This document shows, one piece after another, positions 36,586-49,300 of a stretch of DNA of 64,000 nucleotides. The DNA is taken from positions 186,001 through 250,000 of the forward strand of contig CAMXCT020001101.1 of the NCBI GenBank assembly GCA_947184155.2, read 5' to 3'. The notes under the pieces were generated by a model that saw only the letters and a list, made by a program, of their open reading frames with translations, was not told the origin of the DNA and searched no databases. The stretch is from Cladocopium goreaui (Eukaryota; Sar; Dinophyceae; Suessiales; Symbiodiniaceae). The position numbers were made by a program, and so were the translations under genes. Each line of letters starts with the position of its first letter. Position 1 is the first letter of the stretch.

Positions 36586-38869
36586 CCGGAGATACTCCCG
36601 ATATGTTTTTGTCCCAACGACGGCCCGCGGCACGCGACATCATCAGGCTGCGAAATCACAGCTTCGGCGATTTGGCGAAAAACAGCACCCAGGTTTGGTG
36701 CTGAGGGACAGCAGGAGTGCTGCATATGAAATTGAACTTACCGAAATTGCCAACTCTTTTGTGAGTTTGGATCACGACTGGGCACTGTAATTACCCCAAC
36801 AAGAATGGAAAACTGGGATGATGTGATGTTCAACTTCTAATTCTAAACATGACCAACTGACCAACATCTGTGGTTCCGATGACCTTACCATTTCCCCAAC
36901 TAACATGGCAAATAGAGCGCTTGGAAAGCGATTTTCTCAAAAACATGTGCCATTCTCAGGATCTATCGACTTTATACACATGAAACTCATTGTATAGATT
37001 CACTGGTTAAGCCATGTTAAGCCATGTTAAGCCATGTTAAATCCCACTGTTGATGCTTAAACCACTGTCATATATATGTAAATATATGTAAATATAAATG
37101 TAATTAATATACTGTAATCTCCACACCTGTTGAAGTCTCCCTGCTACGTCCTGATGATTGGGTGAAAGCCGGGAACACGGCCTGCAGCTACAGACACCAC
37201 GGCCTACATGTCCTGCTGAATTTCTTCCAGCCTCGAGAAGTGGAATGTGAATCCAAAAACCCCGGTTCCCCATTATATTTTGCACCCACCCCAGAAACCA
37301 TGATTTAGTAGGGGATCCAACCACATATAATTATCATAGTTGGGACCATACAATGGGGGGATGGGACTACCGGCCAAAACCTAGCTGGAAAATCGCCCCT
37401 TGATGATAGTCTTGACAGTTGATTAACAGGTGACTCCCCCCAGGGGGGGATTTCACAGCCGTGCTTGCGTGAAATCCAGCTCTTTGCGAGTTTGGGTGAC
37501 CCGGTTTGGGTATGTCCAGCAACAAAGGATCGAAAAATGAACATCTGGCAAATACGATTAGATGAGTCCAAAATAGTCCAAACAATTTTGGAACATTAGC
37601 CAATGACACTTGAACCTATTTATGCCCAACAACTTGGATATCCCAGAGTATTTTGGGACATTGGGATCCAGCTGTTAGTGGTTCCAGGTGGCTGCAGCCA
37701 AAAGGCGGGTGGATCTCCCCCTGGTAGCACCCCACTGATGGATGCGGGTCCAGCTTGCCGCTGTGGCTGGCCTGCAGGGTCACTGAAACGACCGTTCCTT
37801 GGGGTGTTTTTGGAAGAACATTTGCAGGAACCGGGAACAATGTTTTGAGAGTTGTCAAATATAGTACATATATATATATATATATATTATATATATACAT
37901 ATATATATATACATATATATATATGATTATATATTGTCTACGTATATAATATATACATATATATTTGTGTATATATATAAATATATATATAAATAATATA
38001 TATATACACACATTATACAGGGTTTCCCTGCGGGTGTTCCCTATATCCACTTGTGAGAAACCATGGTTCAGAGAGCTTACATATTCCCGAAAAATCGATG
38101 TTTGTTTGAGGTGAAATCCATGTTGTTGCCGCGTTGTGCTGCAACAAAAATCCCCCGCGTTGTTCAACCCAACCAGCGGATCCCCACCTGATTTAAGAAG
38201 TGAGTTGTCAAAGGCATCATGAAGTTTTCCTCCGCCTGATGGTTGAGGTGGCTGAAGGATGACGAATTTCACGAAAACTAGATATGGGTGGTTCCATAAA
38301 TGGGGTACCCCCCAATGGATGGTTTCTAATGGAAAATCCTGTTAAACTTGATGATTTAGAGGCACCATGAGGCACCCCCATTTCAGGAAACCTCCAAATA
38401 TGAACTGACCAAACAACAGAAGACCACATTGGGATTGGTTTATGAAGTAGTGATGGAAAGGAGAAGAACCTCTGATTTGAGACCATGAAGCAAAGAAACA
38501 AAGCATTTTTCTGGGTTTACGGGTCCTACTTGTGATTGCCGCAAGAGACAGATTTGTCAAACCGCACCCCAAAATCCAATGGTTTCTCATCAGCTTTCCC
38601 AGTGAATCAAATGGCCGTAGTAAGAGGCTTGCCTCGTGGCCCTCATTGTAGGCCTGTAATATGAGTTTATCATGGTTTATCTGAAAATAGGGTATGAAAT
38701 TGTCAGATATAGCAGGCCTATTTATCCAAAATGGACACCCAAATTATCTAAAATATGGGTTTATCATGGTTTATCATGATTTGGGGATACTATCCGTGTT
38801 TAAAAGGCATGTCTCGAATCTTTGCAAGGTGTCCGATGCTGTCCGGCAAGGTCTCCGGGCCATCTGCTC
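36586..38869 (+). CDS. Gene E2: unrecognised plus-strand gene, main exon chain
   Basis: Exons: 36586-36666 (GDTPDMFLSQRRPAARDIIR onward), 37136-37239 (LLRPDDWVKAGNTACSYRHH, then GLHVLLNFFQPRE), 37459-37503 (PCLREIQLFASLGDP), 37688-37723 (VAAAKRRVDLPL), 38214-38247 (HHEVFLRLMVE) and 38829-38869 (VSDAVRQGLRAIC, donor GTAAAT). The first four join in phase through GC, GT and GT donors, and the last two join each other. The join from 37723 to 38214 is out of phase; an alternative exon 37728-37778 (HPTDGCGSSLPLWLACR) does not fix it. The 34 codons of 37136-37239 read as real protein with no plausible minus-strand equivalent. The protein is His/Trp/Arg-rich and I recognise no family. A continuation near 39090 is possible. 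Confidence 0.42.
37860..38010. repeat. TA-rich tract
   Basis: Alternating TA/ATAC repeats within a gene E2 intron. Confidence 0.9.
38283..38400. mobile_element. Introner-like element, family 3
   Basis: Left arm GGTTCCATAAATGGGGTACC, right arm GGCACCCCCATTTCAGGAAA followed by CCTCC. Same arrangement as 18141-18235. Confidence 0.6.
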
Positions 38870-38984
38870 GTAAATGCCGCGGTTGTAGGCCAGCTCCTGT
38901 CAGGGGAGTGGCTGAGATGTCATCCTGTTTGAAACATACAACTTTAAGGTCGTACCGATTGTAGTATATGGCAACAGTCACAAC

Positions 38985-39017
<33 letters not shown>

Positions 39018-39018
39018 C
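38985..39018. repeat. GAT microsatellite
   Basis: About ten GAT triplets. On the minus strand this reads as poly-Ile and mimics a transmembrane helix. Confidence 0.9.
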
Positions 39019-40204
39019 ACAATGAAGAGGATTATGATGAAAGGCCAGTGAACGAGCAACATCCTTTGCATATCTTGGCCTTCTGAAAGCAGGGATCACA
39101 CTTGTCCCACCACTGCTGCATTTCAGATTTGGAAGACATGTTGGATTCCTCTACAAACACCTATAAACATGATCATTCGTTGCGGCTCATGTTTGACTAT
39201 TCAACCACAACAAGAGTCCAAATATAGAGACCCCTGTGTGGGATCAATCTTCCTCTCTGGTTGGTGGTTTCTATGTTTCAACATCCCCAAAAATCCCAAA
39301 GATTATGCGTCGCCATGCGTCGCCCTGCCTGCTGTTGAGTAAGCTCCGCTCCAAAATCTCGTGGATGAATACCTTGGATCTCGTGCCCTGGAATGTGTTG
39401 ACGAAATGTCCAACAAACAGCCATGGTTTACAGGTTATATCATGGTATATCCACAGCCAAGGGTACAATTCCCCTGATATATATAACTATCAGTTTGTTT
39501 GAAGCTTTCTATCAAAAAGACATCATTTCTGGGGATACAATTCCTACGTATATATATATATATTATATATATACATGCATATATTATTAATATTATATAT
39601 ATATATATACATATGTAGTTAAATCCCGATTTGTTGTATCCATTTGTTTCACAATCGCTCGCTGTTTCTTCCCTGAGGTCCAGACGCGCGTTTCTCCTGT
39701 TCAACGTGCAGGCAATTTGAGTGGCGGAAAGATATCATCACGTAAGGAGCCTGGAAAAAGCTTTAATAATCTACAGTCACCTTTCTTGGTAAAGCGCACA
39801 ATTGGAGGAAACTCGGTGTTTGGATGTTTTGATATGTGTTTGGAAGTTAAGACCCTTAGAAACTATGGCTCTTGTAGATGTTCTTGCAAACAGCAGTGAT
39901 AATTACAGTCTCTAGATTCTAGATCTATAGGGGAACCAACAAAAGGATACAAATACTTGTCAAACTATAGACTATATAAGAATGTGACATAACAACAGCA
40001 CGCAATTAGTGTGGTTAATGTGTAGAAGATCACAAGGATTAAAATAGTTCGAATCGACCCAAACTTTTTAACAGCTTCACCAAGAAAACCACATACTATA
40101 TTCAATGGTTGGCTTTCACAAGTATTGCAATATATTGCAACTAGATTAGAATACAACCCCTAAATTTTATGGGTAAATTATAATATTTCGCTAACCTGAA
40201 TTGT

Positions 40205-40300
40205 TGGGCCATTTGGGGATGATTTCCCTTATTAACATTAACCATAGTTCCAGTGAGGGAGAACAGTGAGGTCGTTATAATTTACCCAGCCTAAATACCC
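40205..40300. repeat. Dispersed repeat, copy 3 of 3
   Basis: GGGGATGATTTCCC, GTTCCAGTGAGG and GTCGTTATAATTTACCCAG align with 27935-28010. Confidence 0.5.
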
Positions 40301-40390
40301 GTAATTTCGTTGGCGAATGTGGGGCCTTTCCAACCCACCACACCCAAACCAATGAACTCCCTGGCGTAGCCACGTCCGTAGCCACGTCAC

Positions 40391-43300
40391 CTCATGATCG
40401 CCACCAACTCTTTGCCCATATCTTCGCGCGCCTTGAAGGTCGGTTTTCACTTGGCGTTCCCCAAACAAACCCTCTGGTCATTTAGCAGTTTGCTATGGAA
40501 ACTTGTGATTTTGTGATTTAGTTCGATGATTTACCGTAATTAACATATTACCAACAGCCATGTAGTTTGATGATTTAGTTCTTATTTACTTCGATGTTAC
40601 TAATGGTCATTTCGTTGAGATAGTGGCTTTCAATTGCTATGTAAAACAAATTACCAGAGCCATGTGGTTGTCGTCTAAACAAACCACCATGGCCGTGGCT
40701 CTCCAATGAAGCCACAAGATTCATCGGATGATTGTAGTTCTAACTGTATATTGAACCATTGTTGAACTATGATCAGTTAAGATTATGAAAAGATGGTTGA
40801 ACATCTGATGATTCTGATTGTAGTTCCAACTATTGAACCACAGTTGAAGCATGATGTTCTCAACGCTTCGTAATTTTGAACCACAGCTACATGTGTACGC
40901 GTGGCATATCTCCGAGGAACTAGATCTAGCCGTGTTTCCTCTTACAATAGAGCAGGAAGTCCTGGTATTGTGGGAGTAGTCAATTCTCAACGAAACATGA
41001 AAAATGTTCAAAAACAAACCAGTTGGTGTTGATACATGTCAGTTTGGTGTGTTTGATGTACATGCTATGCCCTTGCTGCTGAGCCACATTCCCATCCTTA
41101 ATTGGCTACTGATGCTCCTCTGGTACTTCTCATGTCCACTACTCATTAATAAAGATTCACATTTTGCAAGAAGAAAACTGATATGGTCAAGCACGACCAA
41201 GCATAGCGATCATGGGCGACATAGGTGATGCGTACATATAAATATATACATTATATACACATACATGTACATATATATATAGATGGACAAAGTAATACTT
41301 AATCAACCTAAAATAAGGTCATCTTGGGATAGTTACCCCTACCCCCACAGCCCATCATTCCAGTGTCGGCCTGTCGAGCTCTTTCCTCTTTGGCTCGGTC
41401 ATTTGCTAAACCTGCGGCATGGATAGGACGCTGCTCCTTTTAAAAAGCATCTAACTGAATTACTTGACCTCAGTTCGGTGTATGTATATATATATATATG
41501 GGTATGGATCAATACCTATTAATACAATTTTTAGGGGGATGAACATCCATTTACCAGCTATTTTGATGTTCACCAGGGGTACAAGGTTTTGACACACTGC
41601 CATATATATATATATAACACCATACTGTTACGTGCCCCGTGCTGTAAGCTATACTGTATTTGTAAAGAGTACATCTGGGCTTCATGAATCAAGATATAAC
41701 CGCAGCAAAGCAACTACGGTCTGTCAACACTCACCATGATTACAGGGCTGGGAGTATGCCTGTGGGTCAACATTTAAGAATCTGGAAGTGACAAATATGA
41801 ATTCACCTGGTTGGTGGTTTCAACCCCTCTGAAAAAATATGAAAGTCAATGAGAAGGATTATCCCATATATATTATGGAAAATAAAATTCATGTTTGAAA
41901 CCACCAACCAGAATATGAATTCATGATTTCTCTATATGACCACAAGTAGTTAATATCACGTCTCTTTTTCTGGGCAAGGACTTGACCCAAGCAGCCCAAA
42001 TAATGGGATGGCTCGATGAAATGATCAATCAACTTTGCGGCACCAAATCAAATTCATTGAAATTCTTTGAATCTTTCAAGGTTTTTTTTTTTCCACCCCC
42101 CCAAAAAATAGGTTTTTCCATGTTTTTCCTACTGACCATCTTTCAAGGGTATTTCCTACTTGGAAAATGACCATCCATCTCCACTCAAAGACGACGAGAT
42201 GTCAACCTTCTTCGTACTCGCGCTTGAAGATCATCGCCTCGAGAACGGCGTGAAAACCGTGGCCGCATGGATGTTTGTATGGGGAAAAAAAAACGACGTT
42301 TAAATGGATGGGACGATATATATATATATATATGTGTGTGTGTATGTGTTGCGACACATAGTGTCTACATCAAACGGAAATATAATGAGATCCTACTGAT
42401 ATTATGCAGCAAGGACTCTTCGGGAGAGCCAATGTTGGCCAACAAACATGCGTTCACTCATTCACTCAAGACATCAAGACAAACCCGGTTGATATTGTCT
42501 GTCAAGATTTGGCCCATAAACAAAGCCATAGCTATGACCAAAAACACAAACAAGTTTCTTCAATAGACCATGTAAATGATTCGATATAATTACAGAATAT
42601 TATTATGTATATATATAAGGTCTATGCATCCCCCAATATGGCTATATCCCATTTTGTTTCCCATGATATCCCCATTAAATCCAACTAGATATCCTGTAAG
42701 CTTGGCTCAGTCTCCATGCTTTATCACCATCATACCATGATATCATAAATATCATAATCCAACTTTTAACGATGAGATGTTCATGGACTGTTTTGAAACT
42801 CAGCCCTCAAACTGGGACATCTGATAAATGACAGTGATGTCACCCGTCTGTATCTTCACAAGTGATGTAACGTTATCATCAATGGGGATTTCAGGATCCT
42901 AAAATGGAGGTACTGTACCATATAAGGCCATATTTTGTGGGGATATTCCCTTACATAGGCCTTATATAGGCCTTATATATGGTAGGTACCTCCAATTTAG
43001 GATCCTGAAATGGCCACTGATATCATACACGAATCATGTTTCAAAAGTAGGGAAATCCCAAAATCCAATGATTTAGAACGAAGAAAAAAAATCAGAAAAA
43101 GACGGAACAACTATTGGAGCATTGGAGCAAAACGGTACCCTCTGGTAAACTAACATAGCTATTGAAAATCACAATTTTTAATGGGAAAACTCACTATAAA
43201 TGGCCATTTTCAATAGCTACGTTAAATTACCAGAGGGTAATATAAAGGCCATAGTTTGATGATATTTTGATCAAACTGATCAAAGCACTATATAATTGTG

Positions 43301-46300
43301 GTCTGTCCGTGAAAACTGAGGCTGCCAACTTGCTTGATGCTATCTTGCTTCTCTTGTCGCACATCTTCCTCCCGCTGCTTCATTTGCATGTCCAGAGAAT
43401 CCAGCATGCTTCTAACCTGCGCCGGAAACGTGGGGCCGCAGAAATGTGGGACCGCAGAAAGCACCCAACCGTTGGGTGGAAACTGGGAGTCCAAGTGATG
43501 ACCATTTGCTCAGGTGAACACGATACTTAGATGTGCCATGGAGTTAGTCAAGTAGTTAGTAAATGGATTATATATATATAACAATAATCTACATTGTAAT
43601 TGGGATAGTTCGTGCATGTTCGTGCATTATAACCCGCTTACTAACCACTTAGTAGTCTTCCTTCTTGTATGTTGACACCGCAGTTTTTTTCGCCCGGTCA
43701 GCCGCCTTCGCGTCACGGTCCGCCTTACGGCGTTCGGCATCCTGGAAGCTTCCAGGAACTTCACGGGATGATTTGGGGATGGGTTTACCATCTGGTTATG
43801 ACTAACATAGCCATGGAAAATCACCATGCTATTAATAGGGAAACATAGGGAAACCATCTATTTCTATGGGCCATGGCTTCCATGGCGAACTGTTAGTCAT
43901 AACCAGGTGGTACCACATGAAAATTGGATATTAAGTTGTATCACTTAAAAAGTGGGTCAGTGTAGACAAGTCCAGTCTCAGAGAAGTATCACGGGATGCT
44001 GAGTGTTGATGATGATATTCAGCAAAACTCAACACGTTGTTCTAGCTCAGAAGAAAAAACTGGTGTTAAGAAAGTTAAGACCACAAACTACTGACATTCC
44101 ACATGTTTCAGGATTTTTGCGCTACCCTAGGGTAAACTACTGACGAATCACTGCGTGGACTGCACCATACCGGACCTCTTTGGCCGCGCGATCTGCATCT
44201 TCCTGGATCTTTTGGATCTTGGCCTGGCCAGTTTTGGAGAAAAAACCATCCATGATCTGCAAAGAACAGCGTTTTGGAAGCACTGAGTTATCTACATTTA
44301 TCTACTGTTGCTGTTTAATGGTTGTTTATATATATATATATCATGTGCAAAGAACATGTTGAGCTTCGGAAGCATGCTTATCTGGTTGTTGAATGGTTGT
44401 TGAATGGTTGTTGAATGGTTGTTGAATGGTTGTTGAATGGTTATTGAATGGTTGTTGAATGGTTGTTTGGAAATTGGTTCATGCCTAATGTACCTATAAG
44501 CAAACTTCAATGGTCATACTGTACATTATATGGTTATTTGGTGGTTGTTGCCTAGAATTGGCTGAAGGAATCAAATTGTTCTTTAATGGTTCTTTCCTAG
44601 GGAGACCATAGTTGTTGTGCATGTCGATGATAATTAACCATCAAACATGTATATTATTATAATGTATATATATATATATAGTATAATTATATATAATAGT
44701 ATATATATATATGAGGAGCACACAAAATTACTTATTGCTCGCAATGGACATTGCCAAAGTGGGTTGTCCCTTATCAGTTGTGAAATTTTGTACTTCCATG
44801 CTATGTGTAAAAATAGGCTATCGGTAAGTGGGTGATCCCCTATCAGGTGAGAAGGTTTTAATACACATTTAAACATCCCAAGTCCACTCCCTACTACTTT
44901 AGTCTTTGGCTAATTTTGTCGGTTACTAATATGTGTATCTGTATATACGAATGGGATTGACTGGGATTGTCACAATAAAACATGTCCATGCCTATGGTTT
45001 TCCACACGGAAAGGGCAATTGACATCAGTTAACATTCAGCTACGCTGCTACACTGCTAGCCCGTCTGTCCATCTATTTCAACGTGAAACATGGCAGGGAT
45101 TAGACCCGGAGCAGGTCGAATACAAGGGGTTTGCCATATAATATACTGGTACTGGTTATCTAGTGGGTGTCTCGGCAGCTGGGGTATCTACCAGTAACAT
45201 TGATGAATTGGTATTCCTGCTGGAAACTGGAAACCTTGCGGAAGTGAATGGGAAGTTTTTTGGGGAAGTTGATGGAAATCGGAGTCCTCTCGTTAGGAGT
45301 CCGAAAAAATGCCATCAACAAGGGGTACTACGTCACATAAAATGAGATAATGTTCAGCCAAAAAAAACACATTATTGACAGCCATCAGACTTGAGAAGAA
45401 ACGCATAGAGTTAATCAGTTAATCCAAATGTATCATGCATCACAGTATAGAATTGAACGCTTGCATACGTAATTGTTTCCGTCCTGTGAGTGTCAATGCA
45501 CCGCTGTAATCAATTTCGATATCACACAGTTTCTTGTTAGTTCGTTCTCGAGGCACAACTGCACATGAGCCCTGACAATCTTACGATGAATGGCTATGGC
45601 TAATGTACATGGTCCACCCAAGCAGGAATCATCACAATGGTGTTCATGTTCGCATCCACTTATAAACCATTTTAGGGACATCCTACTGGGAGAATGTCAA
45701 CCATTGATTAAATGCATACGATTTAGGCCACCTTTTCTGTTTAATTGCAGCCTCGGAGGGGTTCCAGTATCAGATTATCACTACATATATGATATATGTC
45801 TTTATTTTGTATTATTTTGGAGGAACACCCCTAATAAATCAAGCAAGTTTTACAAATCCGGGGTTAACATTACAGTACAGAACAATGATCCGTAGTCCTA
45901 TAGATAGCTTTCACAGGTCACAAACAGCATGGGTTTCATGTGGTTTCAGCTCATCCCGAGCTGAAAGTGTCAACTAAAATTCATCCCAGGCATCATCCTT
46001 TGTCATGGGGGAATTCCCTTTGGGTGGAAGGGATTGAACGTCAACAAGCAGAATAGTATTTACTGTATGTTTTTGATATTGCTATTATTGATTGATGGTC
46101 TCAGTAGCATGGGGATGTCATTGGTGTCAATACTGTAAACTTTATGAAACCACTAGAGTGACTGACTAGCATCTATACCAGTCAATACTGTTAGTGATTG
46201 ACTTAGATCACATATACCAATACCTTAAGTTGTATCAATTAACACATGTCACGTTAACACTATATGGTTTTGATGTGTCAATCACTTGGTTCACTAATTT

Positions 46301-49300
46301 TTACGGTCACAACGTTGAAGCCACCAGCGTGTCTGGTTCAATCATTGCCAACTTACCGATGATTTCACTTGCCATTTCCTATGGCTGTGAAATCGAACAT
46401 GGCTTGCTGGAAAATCCACGATTTGTATATATATATATACACATACATTTATATAATATATACATAATGTATATATACATATATAGTTGAATTTCCCAGC
46501 TACAAACCTCCATTTCGGGAATTTCCCAGCCACGTTTGAACCCCACAACCTGCCGCCTGCAATTCCGCTTCCAACTTCGCGTCTCTCCCGGCGATCTCTG
46601 CACCGATGATCTCGCAATTCCTGGCGTCCAGAAGCGACAGGGACGCACAAGCGCCATCAGTTGGCGAAAAAAAAGGGCACCATGGGGTAAAATAACATAG
46701 ATATACATAGATCATAGACTAATAGATGTGGAAAACCTATGGTTTCCGTTAAGGACAATCGTCTACATTCATGGTGGGTGTTCCATATCGAACTGTAAAC
46801 GGTTACAGGAGAGATACAGGAGAGTAGCATTGGTACCGCTGTATCCACTGGTGAAACATCGAGTACAATGGAAAATTGGGGAAGGAAACTGCATTTTTGA
46901 GACACACCCATAACGATTATAGTGACGTTGTGGTGGGGTCGGTACAATTTGCTCAATGATCCTGGGGTAATGTGGGATATGAGAGAACATACTAGTAGCT
47001 GAAAGAGTAGTTGCATGGAATGACTTGCAATGGGTTAAACATAAAATTACATGAAGCAAGTGGTGGTTTCACAATCAAACACTATGCATGTTACTGTTAT
47101 TGTGATTTATTGATGCGGATATCATAAGAGCACGGGTCGAAACTTCACCGGCCGAGAAGTGCAGGTTTGGTCAGCTGTCAGTGGTTTGACCCCTTCCCAT
47201 ATGATGGGATATGATGGGATATGATGGGCATGACAGCAATGAACGATTCAATCCTGGTTTAACTATGTTTAAGTAACAAACGGCATCAAAGATAGGCCAT
47301 GTCATGCGATGTCAATCGGCATGGATCTGAATCCTAGTCTTTATCATCCACTTAGTCACAAATCACATATCCAGAAAGATCGTGCAGCGAACCAAGAAAA
47401 CAAGCGTGTTGATAGAATTTTGCATGTGTTCATCTGTGACAGTTCCTCAACATGGTGCAAATTCAACGTACCAGTAGCTCCCAAATGATCCATGGTGCCG
47501 GAAAAGTTACCAACATGCCAACATGTGCCCCTAAAACTGGACACATGTGGGTACATATGCCCAACAAATGCAGCATGCGGGGCTTGCCATCAACAGATCA
47601 TGCGCAGAAAGGGACAACATCGGCTATCTTCACAGGTCTGAGAGTTACCATGGATCAATTGGGCCATTTCACCCAAGGAGCAAAAGAAACCAGGAAACAA
47701 AGAAACAGCATCCCTGGGATTTGAAGCACTTCCGTGACTTCCCATTCTTGATTTGGCTTCACCCAAGGCAAACTGACCCCATGGTCAGTTACAAGCCACA
47801 CCCTGGGCCTATCGATCTGGTCCAGTCTTGCTTGCACCGCGGCTCGATTTCGTGCTTCCTGGGGTGACGCTTCGGTTTGTGAAATCCTCAGGAAATCGAT
47901 TGATGGAACCAGTGCTCTACCTATGCGTCCAGTGTCCAGTGCCCCGTTGAGTAGCAAGCTGTCTGTTGTGTCCCGGTCCTCCAGGTTACCTGTTTTTAAT
48001 GGGACTTCTGCAAGGGATTACCAAAAACAGATCCATACCCACCAAGCCAGTTGGAATAACATAGTTTGTTACTTAACTCTATTAATGTTACCTTCAACAA
48101 ACAGGAATCAATGAAATGGGCCTTGCTCACCGACGTTGAAAAACCGTAGATATGTTCAGAAAAGTACACCTTCTCTATTGTTGATGACTGCACTCAAAAG
48201 CAAAGCCCAAAATCATCAAAGACAATTCTCCGAACGCCACAGCTTGCAAACAAATATACATGCGTTGAGATCCGCCTATATGTTATGAAACAATTCTCCT
48301 GACCCAACAAACCAGTCACCACGGTTTAGCCAGAATCATTGGGTATGTAGGTTGTTATAATTATATACCAACTTGTTCACCAAAATTAAACTGTTCCCAT
48401 GTAGGTGAATGAACATGTGGCACTTAGCGTAAACATGTGGCCCTCAAATCCACAAAATCCTTGACCGTCATGTGCAAATATTCTTGTTTTATGTGTTTTG
48501 CATTGAATCTGTGGGGTATACCCTTGTTTCTCGATAAATTCTAATATACATATTATATATATATGTTTTTATATATATATATGTTATATAATATAAATAT
48601 ATAATAAATGCTAGTCATCCACAAACCTGAAAAAAATCGGCCATAAATTTTGGATGATTCATGATGATTCCCCCCAGTTCCCAGGTGCCCCGACGGCATC
48701 ATCGGCAGCCTTTTCTCCGGCCATTGCAAAGGCCTGCAACGGAAAGGAATTGGCAGAAAACATGGGAGGATTTCCATTGTGGTAAAATGTGGTAGGCCCA
48801 ATCAAAATTACGACACATGTCACGGTGGTAACTATCATCCTCAAATTGTTTGTTTATCATTGGGTTTCTCACATTACATGAGCCAACAGTCGGATATGAT
48901 ATGATTTTGATATGTTCCACGAAACAGTGATTTGCTCAACTCACAACTAGGAGTGTATCTGTATTTGTGGTCATGAAACATACTACAACACTGAGTCACC
49001 TACCAATAATGCGATGTTGACCAACAGAATTAAGAAACAAACGAGATGGGGCCAAATCTGCGGCTTGTGGCCAGCAATCAGCGCGGATTTTGACAACATG
49101 TTTTGCGGCTGAATTTCGCAATGAGGAACTGCTAAGGGCCACCAAGGAGAACCAGGCCTTGTTTCCAACCACGGATTTTCACTTTTTCGCTGTTAAGGCT
49201 CCATCATTTTTGCTGTGTAAATCGACAGGTCTGTCAGGTCAAAGTACATCTAGGTGTCCTTCATATTCCTTCATTAACTATTATGTGGCCCATATTACCC

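Larger units (their letters stand above)
38870..40390. other. Convergent strand-switch region
   Basis: Plus-strand exons of E2 are traced to 38869 and minus-strand exons of gene C to 40391. Blocks between them (39064-39150 and 39307-39390) are open on both strands. 39064-39150 on the minus strand reads MQQWWDKCDPCFQKAKICK, and on the plus strand an equally plausible protein. I cannot assign them. A GAT microsatellite and a TA tract lie in the same interval. Confidence 0.35.

Noticed and set aside
38188..38251. Minus-strand exon-like block (PPQPSGGGKLHDAFDN) with a GT donor
   Set aside because: It is antisense to a plus-strand block (38214-38247) that joins in phase to the exon at 38829; the plus reading fits the neighbourhood better. 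Not certain.
38970..39060. Apparent transmembrane helix on the minus strand
   Set aside because: The Ile run comes from the GAT microsatellite, and the surrounding frame has no good splice borders.
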